Shown: positions 50,857-60,447, counted from the first letter of the stretch. The stretch: DNA of 64,000 nt from Pseudonocardiales bacterium (GCA_019243635.1 JAFAUB010000122.1:35784-99783), one strand, 5' to 3'. Notes: generated by a model from the sequence alone, not told the origin. Made by a program: numbers and translations.

Positions 50857-53645
50857 CGACTCGACATCTGGGCCCAGTGTGCTTCGGCGACGTCCAACGC
50901 CTGCCGGATTCGTTGGTCCTCACCGCTGCCCGTAGTCGCCAACCGCAGTAGAGGCATCTGGTGTGCCCGGAGGATCTCGTCCTTGATCGCGTCCCGCTCT
51001 AGCTGGGTCGGGTTGTTCTCGTGAAATGCGAAGCCGTCCACCTCGATGGCCAGCAGCGGATGGTTGGTCACCCGGTTGTAGACGACGAAATCGACCGACG
51101 CTCGATGCCGCACGAAGGTCTCCTGCCTTGGCGTCAGCCTGCTGAGGTCGAAAATTAGGTTGCGCACCAGGACCTGGTGGCTCACGGTCAGGTGCGCGTA
51201 TCGGTCCTCAGCGAGGATCTCGTGGAGCGCGGTCCAGATGATGTCTTCGGACTTATACTTCATCTCGTTCTTCAGCAGCGCGGCCAGTGGTCGCAATCGT
51301 TGGTTGTACTCGCGGTAGAGCAGGTCGAACATCGAGATCACGGCGCTGTCGATGACCTCCTCGTCGGGGTTGTGGTAGCGGATGTAGCCGATGAGGTCCC
51401 GGATGTAGCGGCTCGTGGGCAACATGTCGTGGTTCGTCACAAGGATGAACTGTTTGACCGCTCGCGACACGGCCACGTTGATCAGGTGCGGGTCGTCCAC
51501 GAATCTCAGTCCGGTCCGCCCGCGCCAGCCTTCGTCCAGGACCGTGGTCAGGATGACCACCTGCTTCTGCCGACCCTGGAACTTGTGGACCGTGTCTGCC
51601 TGGATCCGGTCGATCAGCGCCTCCGTCACCTTGTCGACCTGGCGTCGGTATGGCGTGGTGATGCCGATGTCGGTGCTGACGACGCCCGCGCAGTGCTCCG
51701 GGATGACCTCGTTGACGATGACGTCCACCTCGCGCAGGTTCGAGCGACCTCCTCCTCGGTGCTGGCGCATGTGGTTGCCCGCGACTGTGCGCACCACGAT
51801 CATCGGCCGCTTAGCGTCGCTGGTGGTGAAGGGTATGAGTGCGCCCTCGTAGAACGCCTTGTTGCAGAACCCGATGATGGCCGGGTCGCACCGATAGTGC
51901 TCACGCAGCAGTGTGCGCGGGAGATCGTCGCGGTACAGGTCGGTCAGCGACGAGAGGATGCTGTGCTGTCGATAGTCGTAGGCGGGCCTAGACGGGACAA
52001 GCCCGTCTGCGGCTTCACCCGCGATGTGCGGTAGCTGTCGGAGATCACCCACCACCACGAGGTTGCGGCAGCAGGAGAGCGCCAGCCCGGCCGCCAGCAG
52101 GTCGACCTGCGACGCCTCGTCGATGATGAGATAGTCGAGGAGATACCCGTTCGCGATGCTAGTCCGCAACGAGTGGCAGGTGCTCAGCAGCAGCGGGTAG
52201 TCCCGGGTGAAGTCCTTGAACGTACTACCCAGCTTGTAGGTCTGTGCCGAGTACGTCGTCCGAGACAGGGGCTTGTACCGAGCACCGAGTGCGGCGCTGA
52301 GAGCCCGGGTCGACAGCTCCTTGTGTTCCTCTACCAACCGGTCGAAGTCTTCTCGCCGCAACTCGTCCTCGACCTGCCCGAGCTGCCCGTCCAGCTCGGC
52401 GATTCGATTGTCGTAGTACGCCCGTTGCAGTCGGAGCACGACGTTGGTGTCATCGGGGTCGAGCCCGCGCAGGGATCCGTACCTGAAGTACTTCCGTATC
52501 CGCCTGAGGAGCCGGGGGCGGGCGCCGTTGTGCTCCATCTCGGTCTCGGCCAGGTAGTCGAGGATGCGGTCGGACGAGCGGCGGAGCAACGGAAGTCCCT
52601 CCAGCGCGGGTGCCTCATGCCGCTGGAGGTGCCGCTCGAAGTGCCGCAGCTCCAGCCGGTAGGCATCGACCAGTCGCCGCAGCTCGGCGCGACTGCGTTC
52701 GGCCTCCTGCAACCGGCGGAGGCGGCGGTCCAGATCAATCATCCGCTCGGGGGCCGGCGGGAGGTGCGGAGCGCCGTCCGCGAAGTGCGTGACCTGAGCG
52801 TTCCGGGTCGCCTGTCCCGCGAAGAACTCTTCTCGCTTCTCCTTTCGTCCGAGGTTCGTGGTCACATGCCCGAATCCCAGCTCGTCGAGCTTCTCGCGGA
52901 CATTGTCGACAGCGGCGTTGTTGAACGAGACCACACCGACGGTTCCGGCCTGAGCGGCGATGATGTTGGCGACCAGGTTCAAGATGGTCTCGGTTTTGCC
53001 TGTGCCCGGGGGGCCCTCAATGACCGAGACGGAGCGGGTGAGGCCGATTTCGACCGCCTCACGCTGGGTGAGGTTGCAGCGGAACGGGAAGATCGGGGTC
53101 GCGGTCAGTTCTCGGGACTCGATCGGCGCACCGGCCAGGTAGCAACCCAGCACGCTCTCGGGGTGGATGAAATTCAGCTTGCCGTACGCATGCCGAAGCG
53201 GATCGTTGTCGGGGAGGCGCGACACGATGTCGCGCCAGTAGCCCAGCACCTCAGCCGCTGCCGGAGCCTGCGCGGCGCTCGTTACGATGCGTACCTGCGA
53301 CGCAGGGTAGGTACCGTATGCCTCCTCCCTCTCCCCTCTGCTGGAGAAGATCCGCCACCAGGCGCCGTCTGGGCCAGTGAAGGTCCAGACCTCGGTTGCG
53401 CCTACCCAGATGAAGCCGCGAACCTCGACCTTGGCGCCCGGAGGGAGCGAGACTCGCTCGGAGTTGCGCAGGATCCGCACGCGCTCCGACCCATACGAGA
53501 ACACCCGAGGATCACCGTTGAAGACGATATCGATCTTGCCGTCAACGGTCGGGGCCTGGTACCTGGCGACATCCCGCGTCCGGTCACCGAACTGTCCTGT
53601 CCCCCGGTCGGCAATCAGAACGGCTTCACGACGTGGATCGATCAC
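50853..53645 (-). CDS. SF1 (UPF1-like) helicase with a C-terminal nuclease-like region
   Basis: From GTG 53645 (CGGAGGGC upstream) a 930-residue protein. Walker A is GPPGTGKT at 211-218 after FRCNLTQREAVEIGL; Walker B is LIIDEASQVD; later motifs include VVVGDLRQLPHIAGE, LREHYRCDPAIIGFCN, VHKFQGRQKQVVIL and NVAVSRAVKQFILVTNH. About 200 inserted residues between motifs I and II form a coiled coil. The C-terminal 130 residues (RHRASVDFVVYNRVTNHPLL, AIEVDGFAFHE) look like a Vsr/DUF2726-type nuclease fold. Such helicase-nucleases are often linked to defence against phage or to repair. The frame continues upstream to 53708 but without a ribosome binding site. Confidence 0.85.
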   Translation of the reverse strand: MIDPRREAVLIADRGTGQFGDRTRDVARYQAPTVDGKIDIVFNGDPRVFSYGSERVRILRNSERVSLPPGAKVEVRGFIWVGATEVWTFTGPDGAWWRIFSSRGEREEAYGTYPASQVRIVTSAAQAPAAAEVLGYWRDIVSRLPDNDPLRHAYGKLNFIHPESVLGCYLAGAPIESRELTATPIFPFRCNLTQREAVEIGLTRSVSVIEGPPGTGKTETILNLVANIIAAQAGTVGVVSFNNAAVDNVREKLDELGFGHVTTNLGRKEKREEFFAGQATRNAQVTHFADGAPHLPPAPERMIDLDRRLRRLQEAERSRAELRRLVDAYRLELRHFERHLQRHEAPALEGLPLLRRSSDRILDYLAETEMEHNGARPRLLRRIRKYFRYGSLRGLDPDDTNVVLRLQRAYYDNRIAELDGQLGQVEDELRREDFDRLVEEHKELSTRALSAALGARYKPLSRTTYSAQTYKLGSTFKDFTRDYPLLLSTCHSLRTSIANGYLLDYLIIDEASQVDLLAAGLALSCCRNLVVVGDLRQLPHIAGEAADGLVPSRPAYDYRQHSILSSLTDLYRDDLPRTLLREHYRCDPAIIGFCNKAFYEGALIPFTTSDAKRPMIVVRTVAGNHMRQHRGGGRSNLREVDVIVNEVIPEHCAGVVSTDIGITTPYRRQVDKVTEALIDRIQADTVHKFQGRQKQVVILTTVLDEGWRGRTGLRFVDDPHLINVAVSRAVKQFILVTNHDMLPTSRYIRDLIGYIRYHNPDEEVIDSAVISMFDLLYREYNQRLRPLAALLKNEMKYKSEDIIWTALHEILAEDRYAHLTVSHQVLVRNLIFDLSRLTPRQETFVRHRASVDFVVYNRVTNHPLLAIEVDGFAFHENNPTQLERDAIKDEILRAHQMPLLRLATTGSGEDQRIRQALDVAEAHWAQMSSR

Positions 53646-53725
53646 GATTGCCCTCCGAGTGCGACGTGATCGGCGCCGAGCCCTGCCACTGGCCGACGCA
53701 CCGTGCAAGGGAGCGCGGCAAGTGC

Positions 53726-54283
53726 CTACAGGTACTGACCGGTGCCTCGGAGGCCGGGTTCTGGTGGGTGGGTGTCGTGGGGATGCATGCCGGGGGGGAT
53801 GCTGCCGGCGGGGAGACCTCGGCGCATCTGTTCCAGCTGCACTCTCGCGGCCATCTGCTGGGCGAACAGGGCGGTCTGGATGCCGTGGAACAGGCCCTCC
53901 AGCCAGCCCACCAGCTGAGCCTGCGCAATCCGCAGCTCGGCGTCACTGGGTGTGGAGTCCTCGCTGAACGGCAGCGACAGCCGCGCCAGCTCCTCGCGCA
54001 GCTCGGTGGCCAGACCCTGCTCCAGCTCGCGGATCGAGGACTGGTGGATCTCCCGTAACCGGTTGCGGCTGGCCTCGTCCAGCGGCGCGGTACGCACCTC
54101 CTCCAGCAGCTGTTTGATCATGCTGCCGATCCGCATCACCTTGGCGGGTTGCTCGACCTGCTCAGCGACCTCCAGCCCGCGCTGGTCGTAGGAGTCGCCG
54201 CCGGTGGGTGGCACCGCCGTGGCGGGCACCTGTCTGCCGTCCGGCCCGACCACGACGATCTGCTGCTCATCCGGTTCGCTCAT
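53726..54283 (-). CDS. bpa: bacterial proteasome activator (Bpa/PafE)
   Basis: From ATG 54283 (GGAGGATAGGGG upstream) a 185-residue helical protein. The core (AKVMRIGSMIKQLLEEVRTA ... EIHQSSIRELEQGLATELRE ... AQAQLVGWLEGLFHGIQTAL) matches Bpa, and the C-terminus is GQYL, the motif that docks into the 20S proteasome and opens its gate. Bpa forms a ring and feeds unfolded proteins to the proteasome without ATP. The open frame to 54460 is not supported. Confidence 0.92.
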   Translation of the reverse strand: MSEPDEQQIVVVGPDGRQVPATAVPPTGGDSYDQRGLEVAEQVEQPAKVMRIGSMIKQLLEEVRTAPLDEASRNRLREIHQSSIRELEQGLATELREELARLSLPFSEDSTPSDAELRIAQAQLVGWLEGLFHGIQTALFAQQMAARVQLEQMRRGLPAGSIPPGMHPHDTHPPEPGLRGTGQYL

Positions 54284-54324
54284 GACCCCTATCCTCCGCT
54301 CCCTGGGACTCACGATGAAACCAC

Positions 54325-55299
54325 TCAGCCGCGGGTGGTCAGCAGGATCTTGCCGACGACACCACCGGCCTCGAGCATCTGGTGTGCCTGTGCGGCCTGC
54401 GCCAGGGGCACAGTCGCGTGCACCACGGGGGTGACCCGACCGTCGCCGAACATCGGCCACAACCGGGCGACGGTGTCGGCGCAGAGGGCGGCTTTGCCGT
54501 GCGGACCGTCCACCGGCCGCCCGCGCAGCCCGATCGCCGCGACGCCGGCCCGCTTGGGCAGCAGCGCGCCGAGATTCAGCTCGGCGGTGGCACCACCTTG
54601 CAGGCCGATCACGACCAGCCGCCCGTCCGGGGCGAGCGCGGTGAGATTGCGGGACAGGTACTGGGCGCCCATGTTGTCGAGGATGACGTCGACGCGACCG
54701 GTGAGCTGCTCGGCGAAGTCAGCCTCGCGGTAGTCGATCAGGATCTGGGCACCCAGCTCCGCGCAGCGCGCCAGCCGCTCCGCTGACGCCGTGGTCGCCA
54801 CCCGCGCCCCCAGCGCCCTGCCCACCTGGATAGCGTGGGTGCCCACACCGCCGGACCCGCCGTGTACCAGCAGCAGCTCCCCGGCGGCGAGCCCGGCGTG
54901 GCGCACCACCGTCGACCACACGGTGCAGGCCACCTCGGGAACGCCGCCCGCCGTGACCACATCGACCCCGGGCGGCAACGGCATCACCTGCCCGGCGGGC
55001 GCGGCGACCCGCTCGGCGTAGCCCCCGCCGGCCAGCAGCGCGCACACCTCATCGCCCACCGCGAACCCGGTCACCCCGTCCCCGAGCCCGGCCACCGTGC
55101 CGGCGCACTCCAGCCCCAGGATCTCGCTGACCCCGGGCGGCGGTGGGTACCGGCCCTGTCGTTGCAGCAGGTCGGCCCGGTTGACCGAGGTCGCGAGCAC
55201 GTCGATCAGCACCTCGCCGGGGCCCGGCCTAGGATCGGGCGTCTCGGCCAGGCGCAGCACCGCCGGGCCGCCGTACTCGGTGATCGTGATCGCATGCAC
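54325..55299 (-). CDS. NAD(P)H:quinone oxidoreductase (zeta-crystallin type)
   Basis: A 324-residue medium-chain dehydrogenase/reductase: LECAGTVAGLGDGV at the start of the catalytic domain, LVHGGSGGVGTHAIQVGRAL as the nucleotide-binding site. It lacks the zinc ligands of alcohol dehydrogenases, so a quinone reductase is the likely call. Divergent from the acetyltransferase at 55341 with 41 bases between the starts. GTG start. Confidence 0.85.
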   Translation of the reverse strand: MHAITITEYGGPAVLRLAETPDPRPGPGEVLIDVLATSVNRADLLQRQGRYPPPPGVSEILGLECAGTVAGLGDGVTGFAVGDEVCALLAGGGYAERVAAPAGQVMPLPPGVDVVTAGGVPEVACTVWSTVVRHAGLAAGELLLVHGGSGGVGTHAIQVGRALGARVATTASAERLARCAELGAQILIDYREADFAEQLTGRVDVILDNMGAQYLSRNLTALAPDGRLVVIGLQGGATAELNLGALLPKRAGVAAIGLRGRPVDGPHGKAALCADTVARLWPMFGDGRVTPVVHATVPLAQAAQAHQMLEAGGVVGKILLTTRG

Positions 55300-55340
55300 G
55301 GTGTCTGACAGTAGTCGCCGCGCCTGGCATCGTTGCGGCT

Positions 55341-55979
55341 ATGCCTGATCTGTGGCCGTTGCGGCATCTGGTGCTGCGCACCCCACGCCTGACGCTGCGC
55401 CCGGACGACGACGAGGGACTCTCCGAGCTGGCCGTACTGGCGCTGCGCGGCGTGCATCCACCGCGGGAGATGCCCTTCCTGTCACCCTGGACCGACCAGG
55501 CCCCCGAGGATCTGGTGCGTGGCACCCTGCAGTTCCACTGGGGCAGGCGCTCGCGACTGACCCCGCTGGACTGGAACGTCGACTTCCTGGTCCGCCACGA
55601 CGACCGGGTCATCGGCGAACAGAGCCTGTCGGCGAAGGACTTCGCGATCACCCGGGAGGTCTCGACCGGCTCCTGGCTGGGCACCGCGCATCAGCGCCGC
55701 GGGTTCGGTACCGAGATGCGCGCCGCGGCGCTGCTGCTGGCCTTCGACCACCTGGGTGCTACCGCGGTGCGCTCCGGAGCGTTCACCGACAACCCGGCCT
55801 CGCTGCGGACCAGCGAGAAGCTGGGTTACCGCAGAGACGGCACGAACACCCGCGCCAGGCGGGGCACGGTGGCCACCGAGATCCGCCTAGTCCTTCAGCC
55901 CGAGCATCTCGTCCGTCCGGAGTGGAGGCTGCAGGTGGACGGTCTGGAGAGCTGCCGGGAGCTGCTGGGCGCCGTTTAA
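55341..55979 (+). CDS. GNAT acetyltransferase (RimJ/RimL-like)
   Basis: A 212-residue GNAT protein: PRLTLRPDDDEGLSEL at the start, then SWLGTAHQRRGFGTEMRAAA as the acetyl-CoA loop (RRGFGTE), and GAFTDNPASLRTSEKLGYRR near the end, typical of RimJ/RimL enzymes that acetylate protein N-termini or small amines. Followed by the hydroxy-acid oxidase gene after 9 bases. Confidence 0.85.
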   Translation: MPDLWPLRHLVLRTPRLTLRPDDDEGLSELAVLALRGVHPPREMPFLSPWTDQAPEDLVRGTLQFHWGRRSRLTPLDWNVDFLVRHDDRVIGEQSLSAKDFAITREVSTGSWLGTAHQRRGFGTEMRAAALLLAFDHLGATAVRSGAFTDNPASLRTSEKLGYRRDGTNTRARRGTVATEIRLVLQPEHLVRPEWRLQVDGLESCRELLGAV

Positions 55980-55988
55980 GGTGCCGGT

Positions 55989-57167
55989 ATGGCCCATTTC
56001 GATGACCTGACGACCGAGATCTACCTGCGGGGGCTCGCCGGAGAACGGCCGGACCTGCCGATGACCGCCGAGGGTCTGGAGGCGGCGGCGCGGGATGCGT
56101 TGCCGGCTGAGGCGTTCGGCTATGTGGCCGGTGGGGCGTCCACCGAGCGCACCATCGCCGCGAACCGGGAGGCGTTCGCCCGGTGGCGGATCGTGCCGCG
56201 GATGCTCCGTGGCGTCACCGAGCGCGATCTGTCCACCACCGTGTTAGGCACGCCGATGACGGCTCCGGTGCTCACCGCGCCGATCGGCGGGCTCGGCCTC
56301 GTGCACCCCGACGGTGACCTTGCCGTCACCCGCGCCGCCGCCGCGCTGGGACTGACCAGCGTGCTGTCCACTTTGTCCTCCACCACGCTGGAGGCCGCCG
56401 CCGCTGCGGCTCCGGATGCGCCCCGCTGGTTTCAGCTGTACTGGCCGCGGGACCGGGACGTGGCCGAGTCGTTGGTCCGACGGGCCGAAGCGGCCGGATA
56501 TCGGGCTATCGTGGTCACCGTGGACACCTGGTCGGTGGGCTGGCGGCCGCGTGACCTCCAGCTTGCGCACCTGCCGTTCCTGCGCGCCGAGGCGATCGCG
56601 AACTACCTGTCCGACCCGGTGTTCCGGTCCCGGCTGGGCACGCCGCCCGAGGAGTCGGCGCGGGCCATGGAGCTGGCGGTGCGCAGGTGGGTGGAGCTGT
56701 TCGGTAATCCGACGCTGGGCTGGTCGGACCTGTCGCTGCTGCGCGAGTGGACCCGGGTGCCGGTGCTGGTCAAGGGTATCTGCCACCCTGATGACGCCCG
56801 AGCCGCGCTGGACCACGGCGCCGACGCGGTGGTGGTGTCCAACCACGGCGGCCGGCAGGTCGACGGTGCCCGGGCCGCGCTGGACTGCCTGCCCGATGTG
56901 GTGGCCGCCGTCGGCGGTGGGTCCCCGGTGCTGCTGGACTCCGGGATCCGGTGTGGCGCTGACGTGCTGATCGCGCTGGCGCTGGGTGCACGCGCGGTGC
57001 TGCTGGGGCGGCCCTGGGTCTACGGGCTCGGGCTGGCCGGGCAACGCGGGGTGGAGCACGTGCTGCGGGTACTCCTCGGTGACCTCGACCTGACGCTGGC
57101 GTTGGCCGGCTACGCCGGCCCGCCGGAATTGGGCGCACACAGCGTCGTCCGTGAGATAGTCAGTTAG
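55989..57167 (+). CDS. FMN-dependent alpha-hydroxy acid oxidase
   Basis: A 392-residue TIM-barrel flavoenzyme: AFGYVAGGASTERTIAANRE, TAPIGGLGLVHPDG, WFQLYWPRDRD, VLVKGICHPDDA and the catalytic SNHGGRQVDGARAAL (His and Arg), then LDSGIRCGADVLIAL and LLGRPWVYGLGL. It matches lactate 2-monooxygenase and related hydroxy-acid oxidases, which act on lactate or similar acids. Next gene, MarR, starts 9 bases downstream. Confidence 0.88.
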   Translation: MAHFDDLTTEIYLRGLAGERPDLPMTAEGLEAAARDALPAEAFGYVAGGASTERTIAANREAFARWRIVPRMLRGVTERDLSTTVLGTPMTAPVLTAPIGGLGLVHPDGDLAVTRAAAALGLTSVLSTLSSTTLEAAAAAAPDAPRWFQLYWPRDRDVAESLVRRAEAAGYRAIVVTVDTWSVGWRPRDLQLAHLPFLRAEAIANYLSDPVFRSRLGTPPEESARAMELAVRRWVELFGNPTLGWSDLSLLREWTRVPVLVKGICHPDDARAALDHGADAVVVSNHGGRQVDGARAALDCLPDVVAAVGGGSPVLLDSGIRCGADVLIALALGARAVLLGRPWVYGLGLAGQRGVEHVLRVLLGDLDLTLALAGYAGPPELGAHSVVREIVS

Positions 57168-57176
57168 TCTGAATGG

Positions 57177-57647
57177 GTGGTCGGGGGGAGTGGCCAGCCG
57201 TGCTGGCTCAATGCTGATGAGCTGCGTGCCTGGCGCGCCTACGTGCTCGGCAAGACGCTGCTCGATGTCCAGTTGAACCGCGACCTGCAGGAGGAGCACC
57301 AGCTGGCGCTGGCCGACTACGAACTGCTGGTCCGGCTGTCCGAGGCGCCCGGCGGGCAGGTCCGGATGAGCACGCTGGCCGGGCAGGTCGCGTCGTCCAA
57401 GAGCCGGATCTCCCATCAGATCGGGCGGATGGAGAAAGCCGGGCTGGTACGCCGCGAGGAGTACCCGGGTGACCGGCGGGGAGTGCTCGCGGTGCTCACC
57501 AGCCTCGGCCAGGAGGTGCTGACCAGTGCGGCTCCCACCCATGTCCGCGGCGTCCGGGACAACCTGATCGACCTGCTCTCCGAGCAGGAACGAGTGCTGC
57601 TGGCCGAGGTCTTCGAGCGGGTGATGAGCCACCTGCGTGGGCAGTGA
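57177..57647 (+). CDS. MarR-family regulator
   Basis: A 156-residue winged-helix protein. The recognition part is VRMSTLAGQVASSKSRISHQ followed by IGRMEKAGLVRREEYPGDRR and the wing GVLAVLTSLGQEVL. It starts 9 bases after the hydroxy-acid oxidase stop and probably controls that gene in response to a small ligand. GTG start. Confidence 0.85.
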   Translation: MVGGSGQPCWLNADELRAWRAYVLGKTLLDVQLNRDLQEEHQLALADYELLVRLSEAPGGQVRMSTLAGQVASSKSRISHQIGRMEKAGLVRREEYPGDRRGVLAVLTSLGQEVLTSAAPTHVRGVRDNLIDLLSEQERVLLAEVFERVMSHLRGQ

Positions 57648-57805
57648 TCCGCCTCGACGGATGCGGCTGTCGCGGATACCAAACCCGCTCGGCGGGCCGG
57701 CCGACCCCCTCCCGGCGGGCTTGCGCCGAATGGCGTAGTAGGTTGCCCGCACCCAGCCCGGCCTCTCAGCGTGGACGGGCATCCCGGCGGCGAGTGGTGG
57801 AGCTG

Positions 57806-58780
57806 ATGACAGATCCAGTAGCAGGGGTGGTAGCCGATCAGTCGGGCGCGGGTAAGGCACCGACGCTGGGCCCGGAGCGCGCGCCGTCGGGGGTACGTTT
57901 CGCCCCCGCACCGCCCCCGTTGAGGGTGCCCGGTCAGGTGTGTGCACTCACCCCCGATACCGCGATGCAGAAGGTCGTGTTGCCGGGGTTGGTGGAGCTG
58001 ACGCTGGGCAACGTGGTGGTGCCCGGGCGCTTCGACCCACACCGGATCTCCGGTTTCGTGATGCGGCTGGAGGACGTTCCGCCGAGCTCGTCCTCCGAGC
58101 TTGCCCGGCGCCTCGGGTTGGACCAGGTGGCGGGCTGGCCGGTCACCGACGACCTGTACGTACTGCGCTTCTACGCGCACAGCCCGCAGCTCTACATCGC
58201 CCCGTTCGAATGTGGCATCTACCAGGTGGACCTGATCGAGCTTCCGGCCGGTACCGAGCTGTGGCGGATCGATTCCCAGGGTGACGAGCAGCGGGTGGGC
58301 GCCTACCTGAACCGGCGGATCGGATGGGTCAGGACCGGACCCCCGATGCTCGGCCCGGCGGGCTGGAACCGGCCACCGGCACCGTTGTGGCCCACCGTGC
58401 GGCGCGGTCTGGTCGCGGGGTACCGCGGCGAGGACTTCGACGCCGACTTCGGCCCTCGCCCTGGTGAGGTGACGCTGCACCCGTTGCCCGGCCAGCAGCC
58501 TGGCGAGGACTTCATCGACCAGGCCGGCGCCTGCACGCTACCGGTGATGATCGGTGAGCTCGACTTCCTCGATGTGGTGCGCTGGTGCGGCGGGTGGCAC
58601 GGCCTGCCAGTCGAGTTGGTGGACACCGAGCCGGAGTGTGCCGTGATCCACTACATCGGGAGGAACGGCCCTCGGGCAGCTGACCTCGGCCTCGCGGAAG
58701 TCGACTACCGGGTCTGGCGCGGGTCCGTCCCCCACACCGAGCTGGTCGACGTGGCGGAGCAGCGGGTGGCGCTGCGCTAG
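57806..58780 (+). CDS. hypothetical protein (324 aa)
   Basis: From ATG 57806 the product has 324 residues, soluble, without a signal peptide. It contains LPGLVELTLGNVVVPGRFDP and FYAHSPQLYIAPFECGIYQV but no motif that I can tie to a function; a beta-rich fold like the acetoacetate decarboxylase family is only a guess. The frame runs upstream to 57644 with low-complexity sequence and no ribosome binding site. The gene ends 11 bases before the tRNA. Confidence 0.6.
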   Translation: MTDPVAGVVADQSGAGKAPTLGPERAPSGVRFAPAPPPLRVPGQVCALTPDTAMQKVVLPGLVELTLGNVVVPGRFDPHRISGFVMRLEDVPPSSSSELARRLGLDQVAGWPVTDDLYVLRFYAHSPQLYIAPFECGIYQVDLIELPAGTELWRIDSQGDEQRVGAYLNRRIGWVRTGPPMLGPAGWNRPPAPLWPTVRRGLVAGYRGEDFDADFGPRPGEVTLHPLPGQQPGEDFIDQAGACTLPVMIGELDFLDVVRWCGGWHGLPVELVDTEPECAVIHYIGRNGPRAADLGLAEVDYRVWRGSVPHTELVDVAEQRVALR

Positions 58781-58791
58781 CGTGGCTGACG

Positions 58792-58879
58792 GGAAGCGTG
58801 GCAGAGCGGTCTAATGCACTCGCCTTGAAAGCGAGCGTGCCGAGAGGCACCGTGGGTTCGAATCCCTCCGCTTCCGCCA
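58792..58879 (+). tRNA. tRNA-Ser (anticodon TGA)
   Basis: GGAAGCG pairs with CGCTTCC as acceptor stem, followed by encoded G and CCA. The anticodon stem CTCGC/GCGAG encloses CTTGAAA, anticodon TGA (reads UCA). The long variable arm (GTGCCGAGAGGCAC) marks a type II tRNA, and GTTCGAATC is the T loop. An integrase gene lies 86 bases downstream, so its 3' end is the probable attachment site. Confidence 0.95.
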
Positions 58880-58890
58880 CTGTGACCAGT

Positions 58891-58931
58891 ACGGACGCCG
58901 AGCTGGCGCGGTCAGCTCGGTCGGCGTCCGT
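58891..58931 (+). terminator. stem-loop after the tRNA
   Basis: ACGGACGCCGA...GCT pairs with AGC...TCGGCGTCCGT (14 bp with a small bulge, loop about 9 bases). Probable tRNA terminator, and 3' of the convergent integrase gene. Confidence 0.6.
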
Positions 58932-58965
58932 GCTAGCGGTTGCGTTTCTGGTGGCGTTCACGCCG

Positions 58966-60015
58966 CTAGGCGCCTCGCTCGGGTGCGACCGCTGCTTCGC
59001 CACGACCGTCGTGATGTTCCGGCGAGGTATCTCCGGCTGGCTCCCACAGCAGCCCGCCGACGCGCTGGGCAACATCCCGCAGGATGGTCGTGGTGAGGTG
59101 CTGGTACCGCGCGGCCATCGTCGTGTGGGACCATCCCATCACGCCCATCACGGTGCGCTCGGCAACGCCAAGCAGGAGGAGCACCGTCTCAGCGGTGTGC
59201 CTTGCGTCGTGTAACCGCCGCTCGGAGGCCCCTGCGCGGGTGACCAGTAGTTTCCAGTCGCGGTGATCCGTGCGTGGGTTGAGTGGCTGCCCGGTCGGTG
59301 TGGTGAACACGTAGCCGGTCTCTTGCCACAGGTCGGCTGCCTTAGTCCGTTCCTGGTCCTGCTCGGCTTTGTGCCGCTTGAGCAGTATCACCAGCTCATC
59401 GGGTAGACCGATGAGCCGATTGCCGGCCTTGGACTTCGTGCTGCCGGTCTCGTCACGGAGCGGGACACGTTGCGGGCGGTGCCCGCCGTGCTTGTGGCCA
59501 CACGGCTCGGCACACCCGTGCTTCCACTTCTGCCGTAGCCGGCTCCGACGCGTCGTGAGTGCGCAGGCTACTTCGTCCATGTCCGGCCACCGCAGCCCGA
59601 GTACCTCGTCTTGCCGCATTCCGAGGGCCGGCGCGATCGCCCATCGGGCACTGTTCCGCTGCTTCTGGGCCGTTTCCATGAGGCGCTTGACCTCACCCAC
59701 CGAGTACGGCTCGGCTTCTTCTTCGTCCACTTTCGGTGCTCGGGCCGGCAGCGCGGGGTTCTCGGTGAGGTGCCTGCGCCGCACTGCCTCATTCAACGCG
59801 GCCCGGATGGTTCGATGCGCTCGGTGCGCGGTGGCCGGTTTCGCCGGCTTGATTTTTTCACCAGTCTTAGACGGTGCCCGGACTTCCGTCATCATTCTTC
59901 GGTAGAGCCGTTCCGGGTGCCCGGGTTCCAGCTTGTCGAGCCGGTGTGCACCGATACCGGGGATGAGATGGACGAGGACGGTGTTCTCGTGCGCATCCCA
60001 CGCGTTCTCTTTCAT
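58966..60015 (-). CDS. tyrosine site-specific integrase, N-terminus lost
   Basis: A 349-residue frame with the recombinase catalytic set: Arg in LGMRQDEVLGLRW, HDARHT (HxxR), SHTTMAARY with the nucleophile Tyr. The core-binding domain begins at once (HENTVLVHLIPGIGAHRLDK), and the usual 60-80-residue arm-binding N-terminus is absent. An in-frame stop lies just upstream (at about 60075), after sequence that still looks like integrase (LNHWLYTIV). The gene is probably 5'-truncated by the deletion that joined it to the next frame. Integrative-element integrase at the tRNA-Ser site. Confidence 0.7.
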   Translation of the reverse strand: MKENAWDAHENTVLVHLIPGIGAHRLDKLEPGHPERLYRRMMTEVRAPSKTGEKIKPAKPATAHRAHRTIRAALNEAVRRRHLTENPALPARAPKVDEEEAEPYSVGEVKRLMETAQKQRNSARWAIAPALGMRQDEVLGLRWPDMDEVACALTTRRSRLRQKWKHGCAEPCGHKHGGHRPQRVPLRDETGSTKSKAGNRLIGLPDELVILLKRHKAEQDQERTKAADLWQETGYVFTTPTGQPLNPRTDHRDWKLLVTRAGASERRLHDARHTAETVLLLLGVAERTVMGVMGWSHTTMAARYQHLTTTILRDVAQRVGGLLWEPAGDTSPEHHDGRGEAAVAPERGA

Positions 60016-60072
60016 CGTCGGCGGGGCAACGATGGTATACAGCCAGTGGTTCAGGTTCGGCGGAGTCGAGGA

Positions 60073-60447
60073 TCAGCCGGGGCGTGACGTAGAACTGCTC
60101 ACTGGCGTGAGTGTGGGCGCACTACAGCACCAGGGCCGGGGCGCAGTGCTCAGAAGGGAACACCGAGAAGCGCCCACGAACGCGGCCACATCGTCGAGCA
60201 CCTCATGCGCGGCCCGCACGATGGCTCCGGGCGGTGGCTGCCCCAACCAGCCCAGTGGCCGGGCTGGTGTGCTCCCGGGCGCGGTCGGTGGCGTCCCGGT
60301 CTGCTCTGCGTGCCAGATGCGCTGACAGCCCTCAGAGCAGAAATCCGCTGACGGCGACGCGCCAAGAGGCTGCGCGCAGTGCTGGCACTCGCGGCCACCA
60401 ATCGCGGCATCGATCGTGATCAGCGCGGTGCTGATGTCGGGTCTCAT
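60073..60447 (-). CDS. small zinc-finger protein of the integrative element, fused end
   Basis: The first 60-90 of 124 residues (RECQHCAQPLGASPSADFCS, EGCQRIWHAEQTG) show a CxxC...CxxxC zinc-binding layout seen in small proteins of actinomycete integrative elements. The last 30 residues are read-through into the truncated integrase region. ATG overlaps the primase-polymerase stop (ATGA), so it was translated with that gene. Confidence 0.5.
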   Translation of the reverse strand: MRPDISTALITIDAAIGGRECQHCAQPLGASPSADFCSEGCQRIWHAEQTGTPPTAPGSTPARPLGWLGQPPPGAIVRAAHEVLDDVAAFVGASRCSLLSTAPRPWCCSAPTLTPVSSSTSRPG

